Shown here one piece after another: positions 34,130 through 45,779 of a stretch of DNA of 64,000 nt; position 1 is the first letter of the stretch, and each line of letters starts with the position of its first letter. Source of the stretch: Pelagophyceae sp. CCMP2097. Its lineage: Eukaryota; Sar; Pelagophyceae. The notes below the pieces were generated by a model. That model did no database searches. It was not told the origin of the DNA and was given only the letters and a program-made list of their open reading frames with translations. A program made the translations under genes and the position numbers. The stretch covers positions 308,742-372,741 of the forward strand of contig MU657202.1 of the NCBI GenBank assembly GCA_026770575.1, given 5' to 3'.

Positions 34130-34923
34130 CCAACGCAGCACGTGGGGCTCCGAAGAAGACCGGTCGCAGTGGGTGCACTCAGCGGCCTATAGCCGGCGCC
34201 GCCGCGAAGGCGCACCCACGACCGTCCGAGTCGACAACACGCGTGTGACCCCAATTTGCGGGGAGCCCTTACTAGGGTATTCTAGGTTACGTGGCGAGTC
34301 GTTGATTCAGGATTTGCGCTCGGAAGACCGCGCGGCCAAGAGAGTGGCCACCTCGGCCTGACGCGCCGTCTCAATCGCAGCCGTGGCGCGCGTGGCGGTC
34401 TGCTGCTGGATCAGGCGCTGGCCAGTGCTTGTACAGCGCGAGGATCAGGCGGTGCTTCCACAGCTGAAGGAGCCCCATGAGCAGCGACGACACCGACAAG
34501 CCCACCGCGAGTGGCGTCGGCTCGCGGCTCTGGGAGATCAAGGCGCCGAGCGTGGGGTTCTGCGACTCGTGTTCGAAAGTTATGTTACCAACCTCCTCGA
34601 TGGCCGCTGTAGAGACGACGTTGGAGAGGCAGTCGCCGGCTCCGGCGAACTTATCGCATGGTGGATCGCGTTGGCAGAGGCCACTCTGGCGATTCAGAGG
34701 CCAGCCCTAAGGCCCGTAGTAAGGGTTTCCTCACAGACGCCAGTTCGTCGGAAGCCCGTTGCTTGCTTAAGATTCACCCTGGCCCGTTGCATTTCCCACC
34801 GGGGAATCTCGAACTCGTTTTTGGTCGTCCAGTTAGATTCACAAGTGTTCCAAGAGGCCTTCCGGACGGCGCGCCGCCCGAGCCCGTGTTCCTAGAGGCC
34901 TCAGGACGACGTGGCGCCCGAGC
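34130..34923. other. Intergenic region with a dispersed element
   Basis: About 790 bp. Plus-strand frames from 34383 and 34477 are open for 170 and 77 codons but overlap each other without recognisable protein pattern. 34758-34782 is a copy of the dispersed element (GTTGCTTGCTTAAGATTCAC then CCTGG). The start of the hydrolase gene follows. Confidence 0.45.
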
Positions 34924-36292
34924 ATGATGGTCGCAGTCATGGTGCTCTGGGCGGCAAGGCCCAAGGCGGCAGCGCCGCTGAAACGGTCGTTCTTCGCCAC
35001 GGAGTATCGGCCAAAGGCCGCCGCGCCGCTGCGCAGGTCGTTCTTCACCGCGGGGGGCGGCTACAACAGCCCCGTCGCGCGCCTCCTCGAAGGCCTCTCG
35101 CGCACAAACGGCTTGAATGGCGAGCGGCACCACCGAACCGTCGCCGCAGAGGCGGAGCAGCGCCTCCTCTCGCGCGTCACTTCGCTCCGCGCCGTCGACG
35201 CATGGATCAAGGTCCCGGAGCTCCTCCGAGGTGCGCACCCGTTCGGGCATAGAGCCTTTGAGCGGCGGTTCGGCGCCGACGACATCCGTAGGCGACTGGG
35301 CGCCGCAGCGTATCTCCACCGTCGAGATCCCAGGTTCGACGGATGCGACGCCCGTCGTCCTGGCGCACGGCTTTGGAGCCGGGAAAGGCGTCTTCGCCCA
35401 CAACTTCGAGGCTTTATCGCTTTCGGGCACGCGGCGCGTCTTGGCATTTGACTGGCTGGGTATGGGCCTCAGCGATCGGCCGCTGGACAAGTTCCCGCGC
35501 CGAGCGACGCCCTTTGAGGACTCCGTGAGAGGCGCGTCTTTATCGCAACAGTCCGGAAACGATTCGGTGCCAGACGCAGCAGTGGAATGGTTCGTTTTGT
35601 CGATGGAGCGTTGGCGAGAAGCGGTCATGCCGGAAGGGGAACAGTTCGACCTGGTCGCGCACTCGATCGGCGGCTACTTGGCAGCGCACTACGCGCGGCG
35701 CTACCCGCAGTACGTCCGACGGCTCGTCTTAATCTCGCCCTGCGGCCTCCCCGCAGCGCCCGGCGAAGGCACCTCTGGCGACGGCGCTTTGGCGCTAAAC
35801 GCGTTGAGGGCCACGCCGTGGCACCGCGTATTGACACATTTATGGAGGTGGAATATCACGCCTCAAACGTTGCTCCGCGCTCTCGGCAAGCAATTCGAGG
35901 CTTCCGTGCTGCGCAAGGTGGAGAGACGCTACACGTCTGCGTTGTGCGGAGACGTCGGCGAGCTCGCGCGCTACATCTACTCGATCAACGCCCTCCCGCC
36001 CTCCTCCGAGCTCTGCTTGAACGCCCTCTTTTATCCAGTAAACCGGCCAGACGGCCTCCGAGGCGTCTACGCCCGAAAGCCGCTCGCTGGGGAAATGGAC
36101 TTTGAAGTCGGGTGCCCGACGACGGTGCTTTATGGCGACAACGACTGGATGCTCAACGACCTCGTTCCCCCGGCGCTCTTGCGGTTCAACGGCGGCAAAG
36201 CTAAGCTGGAGATCATCAAAGACGCTGGCCACCAAATACACGTCGAGAACCCGCCGGCCTTCAACCGCGCCGTACTCGCCGCGCTTGCGTGA
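34924..36292 (+). CDS. Alpha/beta hydrolase, ABHD4/ABHD5 (CGI-58)-like
   Basis: CDS join(34924..35230,35292..36292), 435 aa; 61-bp intron, donor GTGCGC, acceptor CCGTAG; the join reads VPELLRG-DWAPQRISTVE. The hydrolase fold shows oxyanion-loop HGFGAGKGVFAHNFEAL, the nucleophile elbow VAHSIGGYLAAHYA (Ser in place of the Asn found in CGI-58), FDWLGMGLSDRP, and the catalytic His in DAGHQIHVENPPAFN. The segment VYGDNDWMLN-type (LYGDNDWML) matches the acid-loop region of ABHD4/5. Family role: ABHD4 is a lysophospholipase acting on N-acyl phospholipids; ABHD5 lacks a Ser nucleophile and co-activates lipases. With Ser, Asp and His all present this one should be an active esterase. The N-terminus contains a duplicated RPKAAAPLxRSFF segment. 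Confidence 0.85.
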
Positions 36293-36536
36293 GGCTTCTT
36301 TTCGCGAAAACCACGCGCGTGGACTTGGAGGCCCTTTGACGCGCGACACGCAGCCCGCTATACCTCCCCTTTGTGACCCCTTGTAAAATTCGATTCAGTG
36401 TGCAACGCTTCACCGCTCGCTGCGCCCCTGTGAACACGCGCCCCTGCTCCGGGCTTGTGTGCGGAGAAACAGAGCCGCTTTACGTGTGCGGGAGAAACAG
36501 AGAGCCGCTTTGAAAGTTGAAAACAAGCGCGGGGCC

Positions 36537-39500
36537 TCATTGCCGCGGCGGTGGTTGGCGCGCGCCTTCCTTGCGGAGCAGCGTCGCGACCGCCTCCTCG
36601 AGCGCAGCGAGGCGGCGGTCCGTGGCCTCTGCGTCTAAGCGGAGTTTTGCGCTCTCGGCGCGCAGGTCGGCGTTTTGCCGCGCGAGCGCGGCCACCGACG
36701 CGGCGAGGAGCGGCGTGAAGCGCGCGTAGGCCACGTATTTGAACCCTAGGCAAAGTGTCGGTCAAAAGGCGCTCTATCATCAATCGCTTTCCCGCATTGT
36801 ACGGCCCCGATGTGCCGCTCTCTCATCAATCGCTTTCCCGCATTGTAGGGCCCCCGATGTGCCGGCCCTGAGCTCGCCTCCGCGATGCTCAAATCACCGT
36901 CATGGCGGTCCGTTTTTTTCAGCGGACGCAGCTTTGGTGCCGTCGGCGGCGGTCGTGACGAGCTCGGGGAAGGCGTATTCGATTTGTTGCGCGATGAAGC
37001 CGACATCGTCGCGGTCCGAAACGAAGCCGCGGTCCGGGAAAGCGGCCGTGTCGTAGCGGTAGCGGTAGGCCGTGAGGTTTGAAACGGCAAACAGGGCCTC
37101 GTCCGCGTCTATCGCGCGGAGGTCCACTTTGAAGCGCGCGTCGGAAGAGTCGACGTAAGCCCCGGACCCCATCACCGACCCGGAGACGACCAAGGACCCG
37201 GCAATCGTCGAGTCCGCGCCGACGTTTAACGCGGCGGGGACGCGTAGAGCGCCCGAGGTGGCGTCGACCAAAAGTCCCGGCTCCTGCTCTAACGTCCCGC
37301 CCGGCCCGGAGACGACCACGGCGCGCCAGCCCTCGGGCGGGTCCAGCGTGCCGACGAGCACGGCGTCCGTCGCTATAAATTCGAGCCCCGCCGCCGACCC
37401 GCCCTCGAGGTGCGCGTTTGAAACGCGGTGGCCACGAAAGTCGACGTCTGACTCGATGCTCTCTAAGACAAGGCTCGTCAGATTCAACTGCGACCCGTCT
37501 TGCGTGGCCTTGATTCGTAAAGCGGGCACGACGGTGCCGTTTTCGCCAATGGCGAGGAGCGAGTGCATGTTCAAAGCGAGTCTTTTGGCGGCGATTTTTG
37601 TCACGTCTTCCATCTCGAGCTTCATTTCCGAGGCGGCGGGCGTAAAGTCGAAGCGGAGCTCGCGCAGATCGAGGTGATCGATGCCGCCGATGGAACCGCC
37701 GCGGATTTTAGCGTCTTTGAGGAGATAGCCGCCCTGGTCGACGTCTCCCGTGACAGCGTGGCCGGCCAGTTTGTGCACAAAGAACTCGCGCGTCTCGAGG
37801 TCGAAGCGCACATCTGCGCGCGCGTCGAGGCGGCCGCCCTCTACAAATAGAGCGACGCGCGCCATGCCCTTTGGCGGCATGGTCGACGAGCCCGGTTCGG
37901 CGTCGAGGCGGATGAGCTTCGCCGAAACCGTTTCAAAGTTCGTCGCGGACCCGCGCTCGAGGCGCGCGTCGGAGATGACGTTGCCGCCCATGGCCAGCGT
38001 GCCGTCGACGCCTTTTGAGACCTCGAGGCGCGCGACTCTGAGCTTCTTCCGGCCGCCCCGCTCGTCGGCGGCGTCCACGTTCTCAAAAGCAAGGTCGTTG
38101 TCAAAGGAGAGCACGCCCCCGGCGCCGAAGAACGCGAGGCGGTCCTGCTTGCCGTTGGCCGCCGCGAGCTGCGTGGCCCTGAAAGTGAAAGCACCAATGT
38201 CTAAGTCAGCAGCGGCCTCCAAAGATTCGATACCCTCCAGCCTCCGCAAGTCGCCGGCCTCGACCGTCGCGCTGACCTTGGACCAGCCCTTGGCCGTCGT
38301 CTGCACGAAGATGGCCGTCTTGCCCGGCGGCACGCTCTCGCCTGCCGGATCTTTAAATGTGAGCCGCTGCGCGTCAGAGTTTTTGATCATCAAAACGTGC
38401 CCCGCCGCCGCGCCGCCGAGCAGAGTCACCTCGTTGGCCGCCGCGGCGCCGTCGTCCAGGACGTGCACGAAGGCCGTTTTTGAAGCATCGATTGTGATGG
38501 ACTTTGCAGCTTTCATCCTCGTCGCTTCAAAGGCGACCGATTCCCTCGCAAGAAAAGCGCCGCCAGCGGTGACGCCCTTGGCCGTCTCCACAGCGCCGCA
38601 CGCGACGCGGCCCGTGCCGTCGACGGTGAACGCCACAAAACCGCCGACGGTTGCGTGCACGAGCCTCAGGCTCGCCGCCGAGAGCGGGTTCAACACACTC
38701 TGCCCGGGCGCCGCCAGTTCCAATAAAGTACCGGCGAACTGCGCGTGCGTCGCGGACGCGGCGAGGACGGCGCCGCCGGCCTTGGACGTCGCGGAGACGA
38801 AACCACCGTCGTCGACTTTGAACCCGTCTGCCACGACGAGCGACCCCGATTTCAAAGTCAGACCCCCAAAGATCTCGGCGCCGCCGCCGGAAACGATCAG
38901 GCCGCCCGCGGAAACGCTCAAGCCGCCGGACTCGACGCGGAGCTGCGTCTTTGAAACGACGGCCGCAGCCGACACTGTGAAGACTTCGAGACCGCCGCTC
39001 TTCAAAGCCGCGATGACCGCAGGGCCGGCCACGTCGACGTCGAGCGCCGCGCCGTCGGCGTCGCTGGTGGCGTCGACGACGATGCGACCGGAAACGCGCG
39101 CGCCCTTGGCCGCGAGGAGCGCGCCCTTGAGCCAAAGGTCGCCCTCCAAGGTGGCGTTTGAATAGGCAGTAAGCTCGCCGCGGATCTTCGCGTCCGCCGC
39201 CGCCTCAAAGGCGGCGTTGACGCGGACGTTTTCCGAGGAGACGTGCAGCGACGTCTTTGCGTCCTCGGCGCCGCCGACGGCGAGGAGCGTTTCGCCGACT
39301 CGCAAAGAGTCGTCAAACGTCGCGGCCCCGCGGACCGTCACGCCGCCGTCAACTTCTGCGCCGCCGCGAGCAACGCGGAGGCCGTTGGACGCCGTGATCC
39401 TCTGCAGGACGTCTAAATTGCCGAGGCCGTCGAGCGTGAGCAAATCTGCCCCACCGGCGACGGCCCTTAAAAGCGTAAAGTCCGACGACGGCGGCCGAGA

Positions 39501-40468
39501 CGTGCGGAGCCTTAACACGGTGCCCTTGAAGAAGGGCCCGTCGGCGGCGTGCGTGGCGACGTCGCCGGAATCCTCGTTGTCCGTACACGCCTCTCCGCGC
39601 CACCCAGAGTCGCACTGGCAAAGGCCCGTGCCGAGGTTGCACGAACCGTGGTTCGAGCACTCCACATGCTCCTTGATGTTCGTCGCCACGACGTCTTTCA
39701 GAACGCAAGTCGGCGCCGTGCCCGTGACGACGTCGGCCACGTCGCAGGAAAAGAGGCGAAGAGGCGGGTTGCCCTTGTGCGGGATCAAAGCGTCGACCTA
39801 CGCACCGCCGCATCCGAGACCTCGCACGAGGCCGTATTCGGCTCGCCTCCGCCACGGCCACGCACGGGCTCTGCGGACCAGGCGTCGATTGCGATTTCCC
39901 AAGTCGCTGACTCGCGCAGCTCGTCGTACGTCCTGCGCGTGCACGTAGCCCGGCTGATGCCCGGCAGCAGCGTGAAGATGCGCGCTACGATTCAAGCCTC
40001 GCAACCGGGCACCGTCGCGGGGCAAAGAGCGCACCGCAGAGCGCGTTGGAGATTTCCGACGCGCGCGCGGGCATGAGCGTCGTCTTGTCGTTGAACCCGA
40101 TGCGCAGGTTCCCGCCGAGCGAACCCGCGATGGCCGCCGTCGTCAGGGAGAACGTGCGCAGACCTACCACGACGTCGGCGCCGACGCCGACAAGAAGGCG
40201 CTCTTCGTCACCGACGCACCTTGGCCCTCGGTCATCGGGTCGTCGCCGCGCGGGCAGTGGTGGAACTGGCACCTAGTCCGCGCCGTCCGAGGCCGCGGCC
40301 CCTCGAGGGCGGTGCGCACCCATCTCCGCTAAAGCCCGGAGCGCAGATGCACGTATCGAACTCCGTCAACCCCGTGCAGTAGCCGTTGCGGTTGCACGCG
40401 TTCGGGCACAGCGCCACCGCCTCGCGGGCCAGCGACCCGAAGAGGAGCCACGCCAGGGGGCCTCGCAT
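36537..40468 (-). CDS. Secreted EGF/beta-repeat protein with S74 intramolecular chaperone
   Basis: First exon starts at ATG 40468 with signal peptide MRGPLAWLLFGSLAREAVA, followed by an EGF-like CPNACNRNGYC...CICAPGFSG. Downstream exon pieces near 40256-39800 include CPRGDDPMTEGQ, a motif common in stramenopile secreted proteins. The main frame 36900-39788 has another EGF module (CSNHGSCNLGTGLCQCDSGW), then ~800 residues of short beta repeats rich in Gly/Val/Ser (for example GGLIVSGGGAEIFGGLTLKS), like phage tail-fibre beta-helices. Next is SDARFKVDLRAID, the Peptidase_S74 start with Ser and Lys five residues apart, and FIAQQIEYAFPELV. The last exon (36537..~36750) adds FKYVAYARFTPLLAASVAAL and a coiled coil, as S74 domains end. 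Family role: S74 domains trimerise a protein, then self-cleave. The join between the last two exons is not resolved. Confidence 0.8.
36777..36864. repeat. Tandem ~42-bp duplication in the last intron
   Basis: TCATCAATCGCTTTCCCGCA through GATGTGCCG occurs twice (36777-36817 and 36823-36864) with two differences. It lies in the final intron of the S74 gene. Confidence 0.85.
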
Positions 40469-41090
40469 CGTCCCGGAAGCGGCTCTCTCCGGTCGGAGAC
40501 TTTTTCAAAATCGAGGCTGTTTTTATAGAACCATCGACGGCTCTTTCGACACGTGCGATTCCCGACGCGCTCGGAGAGACGCAGAAGCGCGCTCGTGCGC
40601 CGCGGCGGCAAGAATCGCTATTCACGCGGAAAAATGAAAAGAGAGCCCTTCGCAGATGATGCGGCCCCCGTCGCTTAGCGTGGCGGGCCTCGAGGCGGAC
40701 GCCGCCTCGAAATCTCCGGGTCTCGTCCTCTGATCTTTTTGGCGAAATTAAAGTCCCAAAAAAGTTCGAGCGCAACGTTTCCTCTTCCGAGGCGATCCGC
40801 GCGCCCGAAAGAGCGCGGCACTATTATGTTTGAACAGGCAAGCCTCCCTTGCCTCCGGCGTCGCGCTGCCTCGCGACGCCATTGAGATCGATGGTCTCGC
40901 TTCGATTCGACAGGTGTCGGTGGCCACCTCCGGCGACGGCGGCCGTTTATAGGTCGTCGAGTGGTTGCACGGCGACGAATCTCGGCGGCGCGCGTCGCCG
41001 CCGCGCTCGGGGCGGCAGCGCCCAACGGCGCCGCGCGGCGACGAGCGACGAGGAGCCGGCGACGAGCGGCGAGCGCGGCCGGCGTGCTCC
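40469..41090. other. Intergenic region between divergent genes
   Basis: 620 bp between the minus-strand S74 gene and the plus-strand gene at 41091; it must contain both promoters. No open frame with protein character. Frames from 40961 onward upstream of ATG 41091 are Arg-rich and unlikely to be coding. Confidence 0.45.
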
Positions 41091-42458
41091 ATGTACATCG
41101 CGCACGAGGCGGGCCGCTTCGAGGTCGCGCGCCGCGCGGCCGGCCCTTTGTTTAAGGGCTGCGACGAGGACCGAGACTATTCCGAAATGCTCATGGAATG
41201 TGCCGCCACCGTCGAGGACGCCGTCGAGGCCGCGGTGCGTGGTATTCGACCCTCGTTGGACGCATTCGGCTTGAAGGCGCAGCCGCGCTGGACACATGGC
41301 GCAGGTCTGCGACGAGCAGCGGACTTCGGCGGCGAGCCGCCGCGCGGACCTGCTGGCCGCATCCGCGCCTGCCAAAATTCGACGCCTCGCTGAGCTCGCC
41401 GGGCGCGTGCGTCGCACGCCTCGGGACCGGCGCGGGGGCACCTCGGGCCTGGCGCGGGCACCGGGCACCTTGAATGCTAGGTGGTGCGGTCTCAGCCCGA
41501 AGCTCTTGTCTCGCTTTTGGAACTGGAGCCGCAATCTACTGTGCTGCAAGAGGCGTTCGACGCGGCCGACGGCATCGCCGAGGCGTGCAGCGCCTGGCTC
41601 TCCTTTCTGCCGCTGAAGCGCGGGTTTGCGGTATCTCGATTTCACAATTCGCACTCGCTCGCCTTAAAGTACGCGGAGAAATTAGAGGCGCGCTTCGTCT
41701 GCGCCGACGCCGCCGTGCGGAAACTCGATTTGCTGCAGCAGCGCCTTCCGGCGGTGCAGCGGCGCGTGCGGTTCGATAATCGCGTGGGAGAGCGGTTGGT
41801 GAAGAGGGCCGACTTTTCTTCGCATTGCTGCCTCTTCGGCTTGGACGACCCGCCCGGCGGCGTGGTGGTCTTGGAGGACCGCTTCGCCGCCGGCAACGTC
41901 GAGGACTTCCTCACCGACGCGGCGCCGTTGGGGCTCGGGGTGGACTCAACGCATCTGTTTTGTTTTCGAACATCTCGAAACGAAGTCTTCCTCACGTACG
42001 TCGCACAGAGAGGACCGCCCGGCTGGAGGCACCGCCGACTCAGGCCGTCCTCTGGCGGCAGGCCACCCGGGGCCCGAAGCTCGTCTGAAAAGGACTCGCG
42101 GCGACGCGTTTACAATAGGTCTTCTCCGACAGTCGCAGACGCCTTCTCCCTCGCCGCCGCCGCCGCTCCCGACGCCGACCAAATCGTCGAGCCAAAGGTG
42201 CTGGCGACGACGACTTTGTACCAGACGGTCGACAAGCCAAGGTGCGACTTATCCTTAACCGCCGGGCCCCACCGTCAACTTTGTAGGAAACTGGCGCTGT
42301 GCGAGTCCGACGAGATTTGGCGCGCGACGATCGACGGCCGCGCCTACTTCTTCTGCGTCGACGACGTGGACCGCGGCCTGAGGCACCTCCTCCACGAGGC
42401 GGGGGCGTCGGACGAGGCGTTGAAGGAGATGGGCGTCGACTTCCATCAACTCCAATGA
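41091..42458 (+). CDS. Unrecognised protein, three or four exons
   Basis: CDS join(41091..41234,41305..41406,41481..42458), 407 aa if no further intron; both introns have GTGCGT donors and end in GCAG or CTAG, phase 0. N-terminus MYIAHEAGRFEVARRAAGPL, then helices (VCDEQRTSAASRRADLLAAS, LVSLLELEPQSTVLQEAFDA). The middle contains CLFGLDDPPGGVVVLEDRF and the end YFFCVDDVDRGLRHLLHEAG. The stretch 42000-42140 is Arg/Ser-rich and may be a retained intron in this reading. No signal peptide. Predominantly helical, charged; I do not recognise a family. Position: downstream of divergent secreted genes, convergent with the methyltransferase. Confidence 0.6.
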
Positions 42459-42670
42459 ACCCACCACGCCCTCGGAATTTCATTTCACCTTCTCGGAAGA
42501 TAAATTTGATGACATGCCGACACGGCGCGACTGGGGAAGCGCACATGGGTCAAACAAAAGGGCGCAATGAGAGGGGCATGATAGCGTCGCGCCGATATTT
42601 TAAATGACAGACAGTCCCACATGGGCGCACCGGCGCCACAACAGCATGATCAACAGCCCGCTTGGTGCGG

Positions 42671-43725
42671 CTACTCCATTTCGGCGAGGAAGGCGAGGGC
42701 TTCGTCGAGCGCGAGCTTGTCTGTTGGCGCTTTGCCGCGCCCTTGCCAGAACGCGGCGAGGTCGCCCTCAAAGTCCTCGAAAGCGTACTCGAAGCGCTCA
42801 TCGTCTTGGAAGATGGCTCGGTACGCTTCTTCGAGCGGGAGCGGGCCCCGTTCGAACGCCTCTTTCATCTCCGCCTGCCTCAAAGCGCCGGCGACCAAAG
42901 GCCCGAGGGAGAACGAGTCGGCGAGGACGACGTCGTCGGCTTCCAACGCGTCGTCCGTCAGCTTGCGCAACACAACGAGGCGGACGCTGCCGGGGCCCGT
43001 GGGCCGCGGCACCTCGTCGAGCTTCTCTATGCACCAGGCTTTACGTCCCTCGAAGCATTTGCGCAGCAAAGACTCGGCGTGCAGCGAGATGATGACGTAG
43101 CGGCCGCCGACGCGGAGCATGCGCCAGATCGAAGAGACGAAATCGCCAACTGTCGCTGAGCATAAGACGCAGTCTAAAGTGGCCTTGTCCAAAACGATGT
43201 CCGCTTCGCCGTCGGCGACGCGCGTCTGCGCAGACACGTCCGCGTGCACGAACTCGAGGCCCGGTACGCCGGCGTGCCGCGCCGCCTATCGAAAACTGTC
43301 ACGACGGCCGTCGACGGCTAGTGAAAATCTATCCCTCTTGAAGAATCACCCGTTTCACACGGATGGCGATTGCAGTCTCTCCTGTGGCCTCCCGGCCTCT
43401 GATGCCGCTCGCGACTCTGTTTCACCAACATGTGAGACGGTTCGAGTTTTGCCGATGCCTGCCTCGGTTCGCGGGCGCGGGTCTTCGCCATCAGCGCAAT
43501 CTGCTCCGGATCGATGTCCATGCTGACGACGTTTTCGAAGACGTGGCCGTGGATGGCGTGCGAGAGCTCGGAGGTGCCGCAACCCACGACTACTACGAGG
43601 CCGGCCCGGCCCTGGAGCTGCTGCACTTCGCGGAGAAAGTCCAAGCACGACTCGGGCCCGACGAGCCACTCAAACGTCCCCACCGCCGCGCGGCCGTCCC
43701 ACGCCGAATCCGCCAAAGCCGCCAT
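42671..43725 (-). CDS. SAM-dependent methyltransferase, METTL13/EEF1A-like
   Basis: CDS complement(join(42671..43285,43426..43725)), 304 aa; the 140-bp intron (donor GTGAAA) is my best fit and could be placed differently. Rossmann motifs: motif I LVVVVGCGTSELSHAI, acidic loop end NVVSMDIDPEQI, motif II/III GEADIVLDKATLDCVLCS, motif IV MLRVGGRYVIISL. The opening WDGRAAVGTFEWLVG is the YWDxRY...FEW pattern of the METTL13/CSKMT-type eEF1A lysine methyltransferases. Likely role: protein lysine (or N-terminal) methylation in cytosol or mitochondrion; inferred from the family. The C-terminal helical extension (~100 residues) is unlike the core. Confidence 0.75.
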
Positions 43726-43985
43726 CGGGCGCAATAGCGCGCGTGTGGGAGAGCGGCAAAAGAAGAGGACGATATCGCCGACTGAAAACCCGAAGCGTCA
43801 AAGACTGCGTTAAGGGGCGCTCTCGCGACCCCGAGGAGAGCCGAGGGGCCGTGCGTCGGCGGGTGTGGCATCATGCTAAGATATGCTTTTTTAAAGTCAT
43901 ACGACAAGTTCCGGAGGTTTGAAGGCCGGCGGGGATTTCGGTGGTCGGCTTTTCCTCGCTGCCGCGCCCGATTCGCTGCGGTGGC

Positions 43986-45411
43986 CTAGGTCCAGATGAC
44001 GTGGGTCAGGGAGAGGGCGAGGTCTCCCGAGGTTACGCGGAAGCCGATGATGTTGTCGCCCGGGACGACGTTGTGGGACGTGGCGAAGCACGACGACGAA
44101 ATCCCAAGCGTCTTGGACTCGAGCCAGGGCTCGAGCTTGTCCATGACCTCCTCCTGGTTGACGACGATGAGCGCGTAATCGGTAAAAGATGACGATTTAA
44201 AGTCGCCGCAAAAAGCAATGGTGCCCTGCGCTGCGACTCCCGGCAGATTGAAGAAGATCCAATGCGAAGAAGCGTCCCCGACCAACGACTGCTTCTCATC
44301 TTGGTAGTGGCACTTGCCGTGGCCGTTCTTCGACAGCTCGGCGATTCGCTTGGAAGGGTGCCGGACTTGCCACCCATTCAAACCAAGCTGCGGATCCACC
44401 AAATCCACCAGCCGGCGGCCCACCGTCGGCGACCATGTCAGGCCGCACTTGAAGGCGCGCGAGCAAAACGCCGCGTGGCACTGCTTGGACACGGGCGGCG
44501 GCATGTCGGCGCCGGTCCGGGGTTCGATGGCCCACTGCTTGTCTCCCGCAGGCGGCAACACGCCCTGCATCTGCTCGTACTTCTTCACCGCGTCTCGGAG
44601 CATGTCCAAATAAACCCATGCCATGTGGAGGCCTCGAAACCTTTGCAGCTTCCAGCCAGAGTGCCAGCGCACCTGTCCGGGGCATTCGCAGACACCCTCG
44701 CAAAACTTGTCTCCGATCACGCCGGGCGACTTTAAAGCCTTGACGCGGTTGTACGAGTCCATCTCGTCGACGACGTGAAGAGACGCCATGTCGTAGGCGT
44801 ATCCTAAAGACTTTAAATAGCCGTTCTTCCTCTTGAACATCACAGACGGTGCTTTTGGCATCATCATCGCCTGCCTCAGGTACAACTCGCCCTTGACCTC
44901 GTCGCGCTCGACCATTCTAAAGTCCCACACGACCAAATCGACGTCTGCGCCAAAGTTGTCCTCCATGCACACTGACGAGGGGTACGACGGCACGCCGCCC
45001 ATGGCCATGTTCCGGAGGTTGAACCGGATCCCCGCCGCCGCGAAGACCTACGGCGGCTTGTTTTAGGAGCACGCCTCCGGCTCGCGCGGAACTCACCGGC
45101 GCGAGGGCGTCTCTGCAGACGATTGGGTACGATTCCTCGAACATGTTGCCATGTCCAGCCACGTCCGACATCCCCCCCACGGCGACGACGAACGAGTCCC
45201 CCAGCACGAACGCGCGCAGCATGCGCTCGACGATGTGGTCGCGCGCGGCGGCATCGTAAAAGTCCGGCGGTGAAAAGTGAACCGCCGTAACGTCCTCCCC
45301 ATAAAGAGCCAGGATCGACGCCTTCGCCGCCGAAATGGCCGCGCGCGTCTCGTCCACATTGGGCGACCCCCACGCCGCCAAAATGCACAGGAGGAGCGCA
45401 CAGCCCCGCAT
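43986..45411 (-). CDS. Secreted SGNH/GDSL-like protein, stramenopile type
   Basis: CDS complement(join(43986..45047,45097..45411)), 458 aa; 49-bp intron with donor GTGAGT and acceptor CCGTAG. ATG 45411 starts a signal peptide MRGCALLLCILAAWGS. The first half carries FVVAVGGMSDVAGHGNMFEESYP, then RNMAMGGVPSYPSSVCMEDNF, then DLVVWDFRMVERDEV. This is the block order of an SGNH-type hydrolase (nucleophile loop Gly-x-Ser-x2-x-Gly-His, then Gly/Asn blocks). The second half, from about residue 230, is a beta-rich region with CHAAFCSRAF and HYQDEKQSLVGDASSHWIFFN, probably a carbohydrate- or surface-binding domain. Several Cys may form disulfides. Related proteins are, to my knowledge, found in diatoms and other algae; substrate unknown. 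Confidence 0.65.
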
Positions 45412-45779
45412 GGTAACGCGGGCCAACTTGGCCGTCGCCGAAAAGAGCTCACCCAAGATTGAAAATTTTGACACCTTTTTCGGATCATTTCAATTTCGAC
45501 GCGTTCGACGCGAAAACGAGGACCCTTCTTCGTCAACAAACACGGGAACCATCCTGCAGGCATGGTAACCGGGCCTTTCGGGCTGAGAGCCTGGCTTTGG
45601 CACCGGTTAGACGGGCATACCACTATCGGACCAGCCCCACCCAGTTTGGATCTTAAGCACTCCAAGTCGGGACGATCCAGCATTACCCTGCCGCGCTTCG
45701 CAGCCACGTCCACGGAACTTACCGACGTGTAGTGGGTCGTGCATTGGGGTCTGCATGGGGTCGTGCAGCGGGGTCGAGC
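45412..45779. other. Intergenic region with a dispersed element copy
   Basis: Holds the promoter of the SGNH-like gene and the 3' side of the SWIM gene. 45632-45660 is a diverged copy of the dispersed element (CCACCCAGTTTGGATCTTAAGC). No gene seen. Confidence 0.5.

Noticed and set aside
34383..34895. 170-codon plus-strand frame as a gene
   Set aside because: No domain, overlapped by another open frame, and contains a dispersed repeat; kept only as intergenic.
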